This document shows, in pieces, positions 21,601 to 32,300 of a stretch of 64,000 bases of DNA. A model generated the notes under the pieces. The model saw nothing but the letters and a program-made list of their open reading frames with translations, made no database searches and had not been told where the DNA came from. Origin of the DNA: Edaphochlamys debaryana (taxonomy: Eukaryota > Chlorophyta > Chlorophyceae > Chlamydomonadales); assembly GCA_016858145.1 (NCBI GenBank), contig JAEHOE010000060.1:620001-684000 (forward strand), given 5' to 3'. The first letter of the stretch is position 1. Each line of letters starts with the position of its first letter. A program made the translations under genes and the position numbers.

Positions 21601-24258
21601 GGTGAGGTTGGGCACTTTCCCGTCACGCCAATGCCTTGTCAGTTGATATGCTACTGCAGGGTATGGGGAAGCTCACCGGACTTGGATGCTTTCCGTGACC
21701 TTCAGGTTGGCGTCGACAGCTTCACGCGCGATGCGGATGCCCGTGACGACGCCTCGAGCCATGGCACCTCCGTCGTCAAAGCTGGAGCGACCCGTGATGG
21801 TGTAGTTCTGGGGCTGCCATTCCGCACCGCCGGTGAAGCTGTTTCTTGCGGGCTGCCCGAACGGGCCCTGCTGCAGGCTCTGGCAAGTCGGCGAGGTGGC
21901 AGGCGGCGAGGGAGGGGAAGGGGTCGGCGGCGGGCTGGGCGGCGGGGCGGGGCCCACGGGCTCCCACACGAAAGTGAGGCCGGTGAGGCCCTTGGACTCC
22001 GTGGGCGGTGCATTGGTGCCCTTGACGTAGGCAAGGCGGAACCCCCGCGGCGCGCTCGCACAGGCGGGGGGCGTGGCGTCCAGAACCTGGCGTAGGTCGA
22101 GGGGGCCCGCGCTTGTGCCGATGGTGTGGGTGGCACCAGACGCCGTGGTCATGTGAATCTTGAACACCCGGTCCTCATATCTGCAAAGCATGAGATTGCC
22201 CGGAGCACGGCTTACTGGGCGGCAATGAGCAGGAGGAGATCCCAGCCACGTTCGGCAGCAAGCCCTTGGGCCCTTGCTGGAAGCACACGCTGCCGGCAGG
22301 GGCCATTACCGCCCACCATGCCCACCTGAAGGGTGATGACCAGGGAGCTATTGCGGTGGCAAGGACGATGGTGGCGTTGGTGATGTAGTCTCCCGGAGAG
22401 AGCACCAGCGTGCCCCTGCCATCGGAGTCAAAACGTGTCCTCCCTGCAAGCGGGGGAAGGTGGGCGGCGGGGGTCAGTACTCAATCGGAGTAATGGCACG
22501 GCAAGGGGGGCAGGAATGGCCCGGCTTCAGCCGTGCCCTGTCCAGCACATTATGAGCGTATGGCTTAGTACTTCCACAGTACTTCTTGGGTCCCGCTCGT
22601 CCCCCGTCCCACCCTACGCCCCAGCCCCGCCCCAATACCCCGCCGCTCGCCTCTCCGGCCGCTTCGTGTGCTCCCCACCGCCAAACCAGGTGATATTGGG
22701 CTCGCCCGCCCAGCCAGCGACGCGCGGCCCTAGAACCTCGGTGACACTACACGGTGCATTCGATCGACGCACCAAGCCGCTCCCTCAGTTTGTAGGGAAC
22801 GCACGTATGCGTAACATTCGGTGATTCGATATCGCAGCAAGCCGCCCGCAGTCCCAGGGACGACGCACGTCTCTGTATCGCTTGAATGAATTTAGAATTG
22901 AGGCCAAAGCGAGGTAGCTATATCAACTTGACGCGCAGCTGTTGCTCGAGGATGTCGCGCGCTGTAGGTCAAACCGCCTCTACTGTATCCCAGGACAAGC
23001 ATAATGCTGCTGTGTAACTCATGGCAAGCCGGATCCTATATGGAAGAGGCATCTAGCTTGCAGTACTTTCCCGTGGAAGCCACGTTTCACCCTGGTTCCA
23101 CCCCGTGACCATCCTCCGCCCCCTGCGGCCCCTCCTGGCGGAGCGGACAGGTCCCCGAGCTATGCACTGTGCCAGCGCGCACATCCCATGCGCATTCATT
23201 ACAGGGCGCGGACATAACAGGGCGCAGACAAAGTTTCCCAGCTCCGTGTGAGCTGACGCGCGCCGGCGCGCGCGCCAGTTGCACCATTTCCAGGGCCCTC
23301 CCTTTGCTCCCTTCACACTGACCTGCAGAAATGTCCGACGAAAAGTAGGGGCCTGAAGGCCACGTGCTGTTATTCTCAGAGGTCGTGGCCCAATCGTAGC
23401 CGTACTGGAACTGCAGTGAGCGAGAGAGGGAGGGGCAGGGTAGGGGTCGAGCGGGTCGAGGGTTTAGGAAGGATGCTCAGCGCTGGCAGGCCCATGGAAC
23501 GATGCGCTGCGGGAGCATCCTGGCCCTCTGAGCTTCCCATGTATGCATACACGTAATCTTCGCACTGCGCTCACAATCCATCAGCTAAACAGCAGCTAAG
23601 GGGCAGGGTGTTTGCAGCCGAGGAGGGGCAAGACGCAAGAGGTGAGCTTGCACCCTCGTCCTCGCCACTCATGCCACTCTTGCCGCACCTGCAGCAGCTT
23701 GATGGCGCTAATTTGATTGTTGGTGGACCAGGCCAGCCACCGCAAGGCCGTGATAGGCTTGCCGCTGGCAAAGCCCTGGTCATCAAAGGGTGCCTCGCCG
23801 GTTCCAACGGTCGAGTTGATGCGGAAGGGGCCCTGGATGAGGTTGCATGCGGCTTGAGGGGAAGGTGGGGCAGCTGGGAGCGGCAGCATGGCGGAGGGGG
23901 GGGGGGGGGGGGGGGGGGGGAAGATTTGAGTGAGCAGCAGGAACCCGGGGTGGCTGGCGGTGGGGATGGCACAGACTAGGGAGCGCCGTCGTCGGGCGGG
24001 TTTTGCAGCTGAACACACGGATTCCATGTGACTTTAGCAGCCCCCCGAGCACCAAGCACGACAGAGCTGCCACTGAGCAGCAGTGACGATGCTCATGCCT
24101 CTCAAGCAGTGAGTGTCGGCCCACCCATGATGCGACCATGCTCGGGTTACTCAAGCCGCCCAAGGCCCACCTAAGGAGCTTGTGGGCAAAGCCAGACAAG
24201 CAGCCACAAGGATGGCGAGCCTCAGGCCCCCGTCGCACGCAGCGACGCGTCGACGCAT
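18627..24258 (-). CDS. Jacalin-like / proline-rich wall protein, inverted copy B (frameshifted)
   Basis: Exons run right to left: 24258-24171 (signal peptide MRRRVAACDGGLRLAILVAA), about 23975-23689, 23410-23323, 22443-22326, 22180-21677 and 21562-18627. Internal exon lengths of 88, 118 and 504 bases equal those of copy A exactly. The first four beta-prism-like domains and the proline-rich linkers are intact. In the linker before domain five, a run of seven G (plus strand 19842-19848) holds one base too many relative to the open frame. Translation then shifts and stops at 19777, giving about 956 residues. Domains five and six continue open in the shifted frame to the TAA at 18627, so the break is either very recent or a homopolymer base-calling error. 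The intron between 23322 and 22444 is about 570 bases longer than in copy A. Confidence 0.75.
19842..19848 (-). other. Frameshifting homopolymer in jacalin-like copy B
   Basis: A C7 run on the coding strand falls inside a PRPP linker. Removing one base would keep the frame open as in copy A; as written, the frame leads to a stop at 19777-19779. Confidence 0.7.
22444..23322. other. Enlarged intron of copy B
   Basis: The matching intron in copy A is 311 bases. The extra 570 or so bases hold no coding signal I could confirm and may be an insertion. Confidence 0.5.
23896..23920. repeat. Poly-G run of 25 (poly-C on the coding strand)
   Basis: This lies inside exon 2 of jacalin-like copy B and would encode a run of about eight prolines after the signal peptide. 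Copy A has no such tract at the matching place. Confidence 0.85.
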
Positions 24259-25592
24259 CGTCGCGGGCAAGTTGACGTCTAGGGCGCGCTCGTCGCCTCT
24301 CGTCGCTCGTCTGTCCCAGCGCAAGCTGACGTCAAGGGCGCGCTTCTGCTATACCTATATCTTTAACACGCTGGTATCTTGTGTGAGTGACGCCGCGCAA
24401 CTTATGCGGGCGTCTTAAGCTGCATCGCCCTAATCCCACTTTTTACCATCGCGCACCGGCGCCTCCCGTTTTTCTTGCGCGCTCGAGCGAAAACGCTATT
24501 ACTTGTTTGTCAGTGCTGCAAGGAACCCGGGGCTGGGCGCGGCGTCCAGCTTGACGAGTTGCGGCCGGGCTCCCGCCCGCCTCCCGCGCCTTCCGAGTGC
24601 GCGGGTCCACCTACCTGCGCGGGTGGTGCCCGTGCCCCCGGTACTGCCGTGCAGCTCCTGCCCGAGACAAGCAAAGGAAGGATTCCGTCAAGCAACAGCA
24701 AGCTCCTGCCAGCAAGTTGGGCCTAAACCGGTTTTGGCTTTGGCACTGTTCCTGAGCTTCGTGGGTGCCGGCCGCGGGGGCATGCCTATCCCAGCCTGCC
24801 ACAGCGTGCTGTAAGCTAGTGGCTGGCGTCGTCTGCGAGCCTTGCACGTGCGGAAATCCCTCAACAGACAGGCAGGCAGCCGACCAAGGGTGGCTGCCCG
24901 AACTCCCCGAAGGCAGGAAAGGGGCTGTGGCAGCACCCCCCGGCAGCGCCCGCAGTTGCCTATATGAGTCCCTGCTTCACTGAACACACGTAGATTTGGG
25001 CACAGCCCGTACACACGCAATCAGCCACCGCAAGACCTCGGACACTGTTTATAAGTGCTCTTCTGTACAACTGCCGTGCACCCCTTCTGGCAGTTCTGGC
25101 TCCTCATTGCAACAACCAAGGCCTGTACACAGCCAGACACCGCCGTCTGCATAACTTGTGTTCTGTTCCTGTGAGCTCGCGTGTCTCTCCTGTCCAGTCT
25201 CACATTCCATCCTGCACCCCTGCCCTTGCCTGTTCACCCGCAACCGTACATGGCGGCAGTGCGCCCCCCCAAAGCCACGGCTCTTCACTGCCCTTGTCTC
25301 CTGCGCGCGTGCTCTGATCCGCAGCCCGCCCGCACACCACCTCCACCGCAACTCCAGGCACCACAGGCCTGGGGCGAAACCTGCCACTCGCCCCAGTTGA
25401 TTCTTCGAGGCACCATGTGCCAAACAACGCTTCCGTACGCTCAACGGTCCCCACAACGCCCTGCGGTTCCCCACTGCTCCCCACCCTTGACGCCCAGCCT
25501 CCCTTTCTGCCTGCCCGCTTCAACCGGCGCGTGCCCGTGCCCCTGCAGCCCTCGCGCTCCCTGCGCCACCCGCCCACGCCTGCCCCTCATCA
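24259..25592. other. Intergenic region
   Basis: This holds the 5' flank of copy B and the 3' flank of the SRPBCC gene. It contains one copy of the GGTGGCTGCCCG...GGCAGGAAA sequence (24888-24920). No convincing exon seen on either strand. Confidence 0.5.
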
Positions 25593-27656
25593 TCATGCCG
25601 CGCTGCTGCTGACCTTGGCCCGCTGCTGCTCCGTGACGTAGTCCTTGAACCGCACCATGTCCTGCCCGATGATGCCCTCCACGAGCGGCGTCAGGGCCTG
25701 GGGGCGGGAGGGGCGGGGCAGCGGGGGGGTGTGGGTGCGGTGCGGCATAAGTGCAGCGGAGACGTGGTAGGAAGGCCGCTAAGGTGGGGGTAGGGAGTGC
25801 GCTGGGGGGTCTCTGCTGGGAGCCTGGGACGGGACACGGCCCCCGCCAAGTGGCTTGGGCTGGGCATCAAATGCGTGGTTAGCCGTACCGGTATCAGTCG
25901 TAGTGCCCAGGCTCCGTCCGACACCTGCCCTCCCGTCCTCCGGGTAAAGCGTTTAGATGCGTGGCTGCCGGTAGCAGTGCCCAAGCCACTTGCTTCGTCC
26001 AATATCTGACCTCCCGCCCTCGGCCCCAGGTCAGTCCAGCCCCCGCCCTCACGCTCCCTTCCGCTCCCCGCCCTCACGTTGGCGAAGGGCACCAGCACGT
26101 CCGGCACCTCGTACGAGATGATGAGAGTGATGTGGGTCGAGGTGGGGGACAGCTTCTTGAACTTGATCTGCCCGCGGTTCTGCACCTCAATGCCTGCGGG
26201 TGGTTCGAACGAGTCGTGCGGGCAAGCGAGATGTCTAAACCTGTTGCGCCTAAGCCAGCGCTCGCCTCCAGCACACCCGCAGCGGCCAGCCCGTTCTGGG
26301 GTCCCCAGGTCTCTGGAGCAGGTGCTAGACTCCCTAGCGCAAGCTTCCAAGAAACCCGTGCGCAGCCTGGCAGCCCCAGCTCCCCCGGCGAGGCCACGGT
26401 CACCAATCTTTAATCGGGGCAGCTGCCTCGCACTTCGCCCAAAGCAGCGCCCCGGCCCTCTCCAGCACGGCAGCCCCCGCCCCCGCTCCCCGGCACGCAC
26501 CGAGTGACGCCGAGCCCCGCTCCGAGACCCAGTGGATCTTGTTGCCCTTCACCGGGGGCAGGTTGCGGGCCAGCCACGAGAACTCCCAGTCCCGCCCGAA
26601 TTGGTGGGTGGACAGCGTCCAGCGGGAGAGGCGGGGGTCGTTGTCCAGGACCTGAGCACGGACGTATACAAGCGGGCGGGAAGAAGGGGGCTGAGGTGGA
26701 GGTGAGGGCTTACGTTGCGGTGCAGATGGACGTGCCGAGATGCCTGCTGCACGCATCCGCATCAGAGGCAGCTGTAGGAGGAGGCGCCGCAGCTGAAACG
26801 CCCCTTCCATTCTGCTGGTTCCATGTCGTCCATCCTATCCGCCTGCCCCCGCCCCCGTAACCCCCAGTTGAGCCCACGCGCCCCAGCCCCGCCAAACAGC
26901 AACCGTGCAGCCATTCCGTCACACACCGCTCAACAGCCTCCAACCCCCAACGACCTCCCAGCCCATGGCGGTGAGAGTTGTTGGTCATAGCAACCGCCAG
27001 GCACCGGCACACGCCCCTACTCCCCTTTCAGCAATGAACACCCCACCTTGACGCTCTTGATCCAGGGCATCCAGGTGGGGATCTTCTCCCGGTCCTCCCA
27101 CAGCGCCCAGCACGGCTCCAGGGGCACGTCCACGTCAATGCTCGCCCTGGAGCATCGAGTGCGGATGAGGTGGTGAGGGGGTTAGAGGGGCGAGTGGAGG
27201 CGGCCGGGGTGGGGAGGGGGTGGAATGGGACGCTGAGGAGGCGCACAATGAGCTCAGAGCATGGCGTGATCGCGCCTCGCACGCTCGGGCTGCAGCCGTT
27301 GCCGGCCGGAGCGCGCACGACCCAGCGGCGTTTTCCCGCGCCCCTAGGCCCTCCTCCTTCAGTGCTCCCTCGTCCCTCCCACCACCGTCACCTCGCACCG
27401 CCCACTGCACTTCAGCAACGATGCTTCGAGCACGCTGCCCCCTCTCGTCTCGCATGTGGGGCCCTCCGGTCCGGCACGCAGCCCAGCCACGGCTTGGCGC
27501 GGGCCACGTCCCTCACGCCCAGCCCCACACGCACTTGTTCTCCAGCCAGGTCGCCATAGTCCGCCAGCGCATGGAGCCATTGTCCGGCGCGTTTGCCAGC
27601 GTCCGCCCGCTGAAGCTCGTCTTCCCCGACGTGCCTGCGACACACGATGCTTCCAT
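25593..27656 (-). CDS. START-like SRPBCC (polyketide cyclase/dehydrase family) protein
   Basis: Five exons, 27656-27535, 27146-27047, 26651-26501, 26193-26078 and 25697-25593, join in phase to 197 residues. Recognisable segments are IDVDVPLEPCWALWED and WMPWIKSV at the N-terminal strand/helix; LSRWTL, EFSWLARNLPP and KIHWVSERG in the middle strands; then NRGQIKFKKL, HITLIISYEVP, and a C-terminal helix with FKDYVTEQQRAK. This order is that of plant and cyanobacterial cyclase/dehydrase-type proteins, which form a hydrophobic-pocket helix-grip fold; plant members are usually plastid proteins that bind lipids or pigments, but no ligand can be read from sequence. The start MEASCVAGTSGK is the only in-frame ATG after a stop; a longer leader spliced from further upstream is possible but no phase-matching donor was found. 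The last exon could instead splice at 25614, but its frame closes naturally at 25593. Confidence 0.72.
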
Positions 27657-29373
27657 GCTCATTGACGGCCCTCGCAACACCCTTTGGTGCAAGCGGGCCG
27701 GCGCACCTGCTAGCCGCCGTGGGCAAAGCGCTGTTCGAGAAGGTCCAGCGACCGCCTGGAGGTGGGGGGGGCAGGCGAGCGCTTTCGACTCCGAGCTTCG
27801 GAAGGTGTGGACCTGGTTTCGCAGCGCGCGCGACGCACCCGCTGGCGTTGTTGCGCCAAGGCGACTCCTGACGAGCCACTAGACAGGTGGGCCAGCGCCA
27901 TTCTTAGCTTTGGTGGGCCCGCGCCTGTCCTTGTTCGCGGCGGTAGAAAGCCGCGAAGGGAATGGACAGCTGTGTTCGAGTGAGGTGGGTTTGTAGGTGT
28001 GCGCCCTCGCGACGTTGGCTCGCTGCAGACGAGGGACCAGGGCTTGCAGCATGCAGTCTGCGAGTGACAGATGCACGGACGCCCAAGATAACTACAGAGC
28101 GCGAGCGTCACTCATAAGTACTTCCTTCTGGCATGCGGCTCTGCTCCATGCTGGTGGAGCGCCACTCGCGCCATTTCTGCTTGCAGGCCGCTGTGCGCGC
28201 GTACTTACCCCGGGAGTGGCCCTTACGGCCGGCAGCCAAGCGACACACCCATGAACAAGACCACAAGAGCCTCCTTCTTAGGAGGCGGAGGCCTGGCCGA
28301 CATGTGTCGGAGCATGCTCGCTGTGAGGCAACGTGTGTTCCAGGCCATGCGCTGTTGCCTTCACGCATTCAGAGAAATGCTCATTGGTGAGGAATGGGGA
28401 GAAGGGGTGGGAAGGCCACGGGGGCTTGGCCGCCGAGATAGCGGGGGCCGAGGGGCTTTGGGTTTTGCGCGGGCGGGCGGGGGCTTCGAGACATGCGCAA
28501 AGCGGGCAGGGCAAGTGCCAACCCAGTCGCTCAGGCCGCAGCATTGGTAGGGCCCTTCAAGGTGCACAGGCCCGCGGCGCGAGTTTAGGGGGGGGCCCGA
28601 CGGCGCGTCATCGGGTCGCCGGGCCCCCCCAGCAGGCGCTTCGGGGCGATCACGCGCGCAACGTTGCTCTCGCGCCCCCACGCGCCCCACAGCGCTCACA
28701 GCAGCGGCTAGCGCCCCCCCACACAACCCGCTGTCTCTCTGGCTTCCTCGCGCCTCGCAACCATTTGGGCGACCGCACTCGCTCCCAGCCTACCACCGCT
28801 TGCGTTTGCACCGCGCCGCGTTCGCCGACGAGCTGCTCCAGGTCAGGGCCCCGAGCATCCGTTTAGCTGAGGCACCGCGCAGGGGAACGCAGCCGGGGCA
28901 AGCATAACCGCAGCGGGGAAGCACGAAGCAGGGGCAGTGCCCCGTCCACATCCCCCCGAGGCGCAGCGCCCAGTTCTGGCCGCAGCCCGCAGCCGCCTGC
29001 AGCCTGCAAGGCCCAGCCCTACGCGGCCGCTGCTCGAGGGCTAGGGCGCCAGACCGGCTGCAGCGCTCGAGGGCGCAGCCGGGCCGCGCGGAAAGCTCGC
29101 CGGCTCTAGGGCCGTAGCGCCTTCGGCGAAGCGACCCACCGCGCCGCCTGCGTTATCCTCAGCCCTCCGCTCCCAGCCCCCACCCCTTGTTCCATTCCGC
29201 AAGGCGCCGCCTCAGCACTTTCCCGCCCCCGCCTCGCAGGCCCCGCGCGGGGGGTGGCGCCCCGCCCTCGCCCTCGATCGCCGCTCGCCTCCTCGCCGCC
29301 GCCCCCGCCGCCGCCGCGCCTCGCGCGGACGGCCAAAACTGGCCGGCCCTCGCGCCGAGCCCGGGCCCGGCAG
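27657..29373. other. Divergent intergenic region
   Basis: This lies between the starts of the SRPBCC gene (-) and the large membrane protein gene (+) and should hold both promoters. Open frames exist on both strands because of the base composition, but none has consistent splice sites. The missing first exon of the membrane protein gene is probably near 29200-29370. Confidence 0.5.
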
Positions 29374-32300
29374 CCGGGAGTGGGCGCTGCAGGCGGCTCT
29401 GCTGGCGCTGGCGACCGCGGGACTGCTGTGTCGGGCAGCAACCCTGGCGCGCATGCGGCAGGTGGGTCGACGTGGTGGAGGGGATTGGGGGGAGAATGGG
29501 AGGGGAATGGGGAGGTTTGGGAAAGGGGCCGTGGAGGGGAAAGGTTTCGAGAGGGGTAGGGAGGGCGGCGGCGGCGGCGGAGGCGGCGGGGGTGCTGCAC
29601 GGGCGCAGGGCGTGTGGTAGGGCGAGCGGCGCTTCTTATGCAAACCTTGCGTGAAGCCCCTACTTTCTCTCTGAGGGGCCAACATGAAGTTCTTGCATTG
29701 CTTCCCAACAGGCGTGGCGTGAAGCGAGCCGCCGCCGCGCCGCCGCCGTCGCTGCCGCCGCCGCCGCCGCCGCTGCCAGCTCCGCCGGGTCCGCTGCCCA
29801 GGCCGATGACACGGCCAGCGGCGACGGCCCCCGCAAGCCCCGCCTGCGCCTCATGTTGTGGGCCGTAGCCAGCCGCCTGGTGAGTACTGGGTCCCCGCAT
29901 TAAGTACCTGTGCCCGGGCGCTGACCCGCTGTGGAATGGAAGGGCGAAATTGTAGGCCTACTTGCGCTACCGCGGGAGGGAAAGGGAACTGGGGAGGTGC
30001 GCACCACGACCAGCCACTGCCGGCCACCACCGAGTCCATCGTCACCACCACGACACCCAGCTCCCGCCCCACCGCCACGCCACCGCCCTGCCGCCCTCCA
30101 CCCATCCCCCGCAGGTCCTGGCCCGGCGCTGGCTGCTGCTGGTGCTGGGTCTGGAGCTGGTCCTGGCCAAGGGCGCCTACCTGCTGGTGGCCACACAGCA
30201 CCTGCAGGCGGGGGCGGGGCGGGTGTGGAGGGCAGGGGGGTCGTGGGATGCGGTGCTGGCACCAGTAGTGCTGATAGAAGGGCTGGAAGTGAGCCTGCCC
30301 CATCGTCTGTGCTGATCTTCGCATTTCGCATTGCAGCGGGGTGCTTAATCCTCCTTCGCTTCCCTCTGCCCTCCCTCGGCCCGCCCACAGCCCTGGCAGG
30401 CGGCGGTGGCCATCCTGGTCGCCTCCGCCGCCACCCTGCTGCCCGACGCAGCCCTCATGACCGCCGCGGCGGAGGCGGAGGACGAGCGGCGGCGGGAGGC
30501 GGCGGCGGCGCTTGAGGCGGCCGTGGCGGCGGCGGCGGGCCCGTGCGGCAGCCTGGCGACGACCGGCGAGGACACCTTCGTCGGCCGCAGCACCCGCTGT
30601 GGATCCTGTACGGCACCGATCGGATCTAGCAGCCGCAGCAGCCTGGAGCTCGGCCCCGTTCCGGTGCCTATCGCGTGCTGCGTCGGCGGCGGCAGCGGCG
30701 GGCTGGCGGCGGCGGTTGACAACGCCTCGCCGTCGTGCACCCTGGATCTGGACAGCGAGCCGTACACGTGCTGCAGTACCACTCACACCGGCTGGGCGTG
30801 CCACCCCGCCGTGGTCGCCGCGCCGATCGCCGCGCTGGCGGCGGGCCCGCTGGCGGCCGCGGTGCCGGCGGCGGCGCAGGCGTTTGCCGGCCACGGCGCT
30901 CTGGCTGACGGCGACGCTGACGGCTTCCTGGAGGTCCCATCCCGCGATTCCCCCTCCTCTGCTCCCGCTGCCGCACCGCCGCCCGCCGCCACCGCCGCCG
31001 CCACCGCCGCCGCCTCCGCCGCCGACGTCAAGACCAAGCCGGCCGGTACGGCCCGTACTGGCGCCGCCGCCGCGGCGCCCGCCGCCATGCTGACGACTGT
31101 CCCTGCTGCGACACGGGCTACCCCTGTTGCGGCTTTAGCCACTGCCCCCGCTCCACGTTTCGGCCCCGCCGCTGCCACCTACGCTCCAGCCGCCGCCGTC
31201 ACCACCGGTCCCAACGTGCCCGCCGCTACTCGACTCCCTCCCGCCGCTTCAACCCAAGTCCTGCCCGACGTCTGTGCGGCCGCCACTCCGCTGTCCGTCA
31301 TCCCCACCACTCCGCCGGCTCCTATCACCACCGTCAACTGCGCCAGCCCTGCCATTACCGGCGCCGCTGCGCCACGCCCCGCCGCCACCGTCATCTCCAG
31401 CCGCCGCCTGCCGGTGCGCTCCCTCCTCGTGCGCCGCACCCCTGCCGCCGCCGCCGTCACCGGCTCTGCCACCGCCGCCGCCGGCCCCATCGGCGCCGCC
31501 ATCGCCTCTGCCGCCTCCGCCGCCGACGCCCTGCTGCTCCGCGGCGCCGCCTACCGCCCCGTCACCCGCGCCCGGCTGGTCAGCGTCAAGGTGAGCGCCA
31601 ACGGACCTCCGCCGGTGCTGTCCCTCAGCTCTTCGCACGGTTCTACCCTCACCCGATTCTGTATACGGTTCCGCGCCTCAGTGTCTACCTGTGGCACTGC
31701 CGTCACTTCAACCTTGAAGCTTCTCACAGCCGTTGCCTAAACCGGCTCGTCGCTTCCAACCGTTCGCATGTTACCAAACCCGCAGGTCCACGCCCACCCC
31801 GGCTCCTTCCTGGACTACGCGCCCTCTGCCGCCGACCGCATCCAGGCCTACCTGGCGGCCAACCCCCTGGCCGCCGCCGCCGCCGCCAGCGGTACGGGCG
31901 GCGCGGCTGACGGCGGCGCGGAGCCGGCGGCGGTGTGCGTCAAGACTCTGGCGGTGCCCGGCTGCGTGCAGGTGTGTTGGCGGGGCACTTGCGCTGGGGT
32001 GAGCGTGGGTCTGCGCGGCTGCGATCATGTTTGTGCCTTTGTTTTCCAACGGCTCCGGAACGGGTCCGGTCTTCTGTCTTCGGTGTGCGGGGGGCTAGTG
32101 GGTTGATTTCATGCTTTCCCGTGGCCCTCTCGTCCACAGATCCTGTCCTGGGCTCACTGGCTGCCCGAGGACGGCTTTGGCGACGGCGACGGTGCCTGGC
32201 ATGGCGGCGACGGCGGCAGCGGCGACCTGGCGGGAGCGCTTGTTCGGCAGCTGCCCGGCGGCGGCGACCTGGCGGCCGTTGACGTTGACACTGACGGTGC

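Noticed and set aside
26200..26215. GGTTCGAAC sequence as a tRNA B box
   Set aside because: No matching A box, acceptor stem or anticodon arm within tRNA distance; it lies at an intron edge of the SRPBCC gene.
27710..27901. Alternative first exon of the SRPBCC gene starting MALAHLSSGSSG
   Set aside because: It looks like a transit peptide but no donor has the phase needed to join the next exon, and a stop intervenes in the downstream frame.
31179..31638. Gly/Ala-rich frames opposite the large membrane protein
   Set aside because: Pure shadows of GCC/GGC codon runs; the plus-strand frame alone has matching splice phases.
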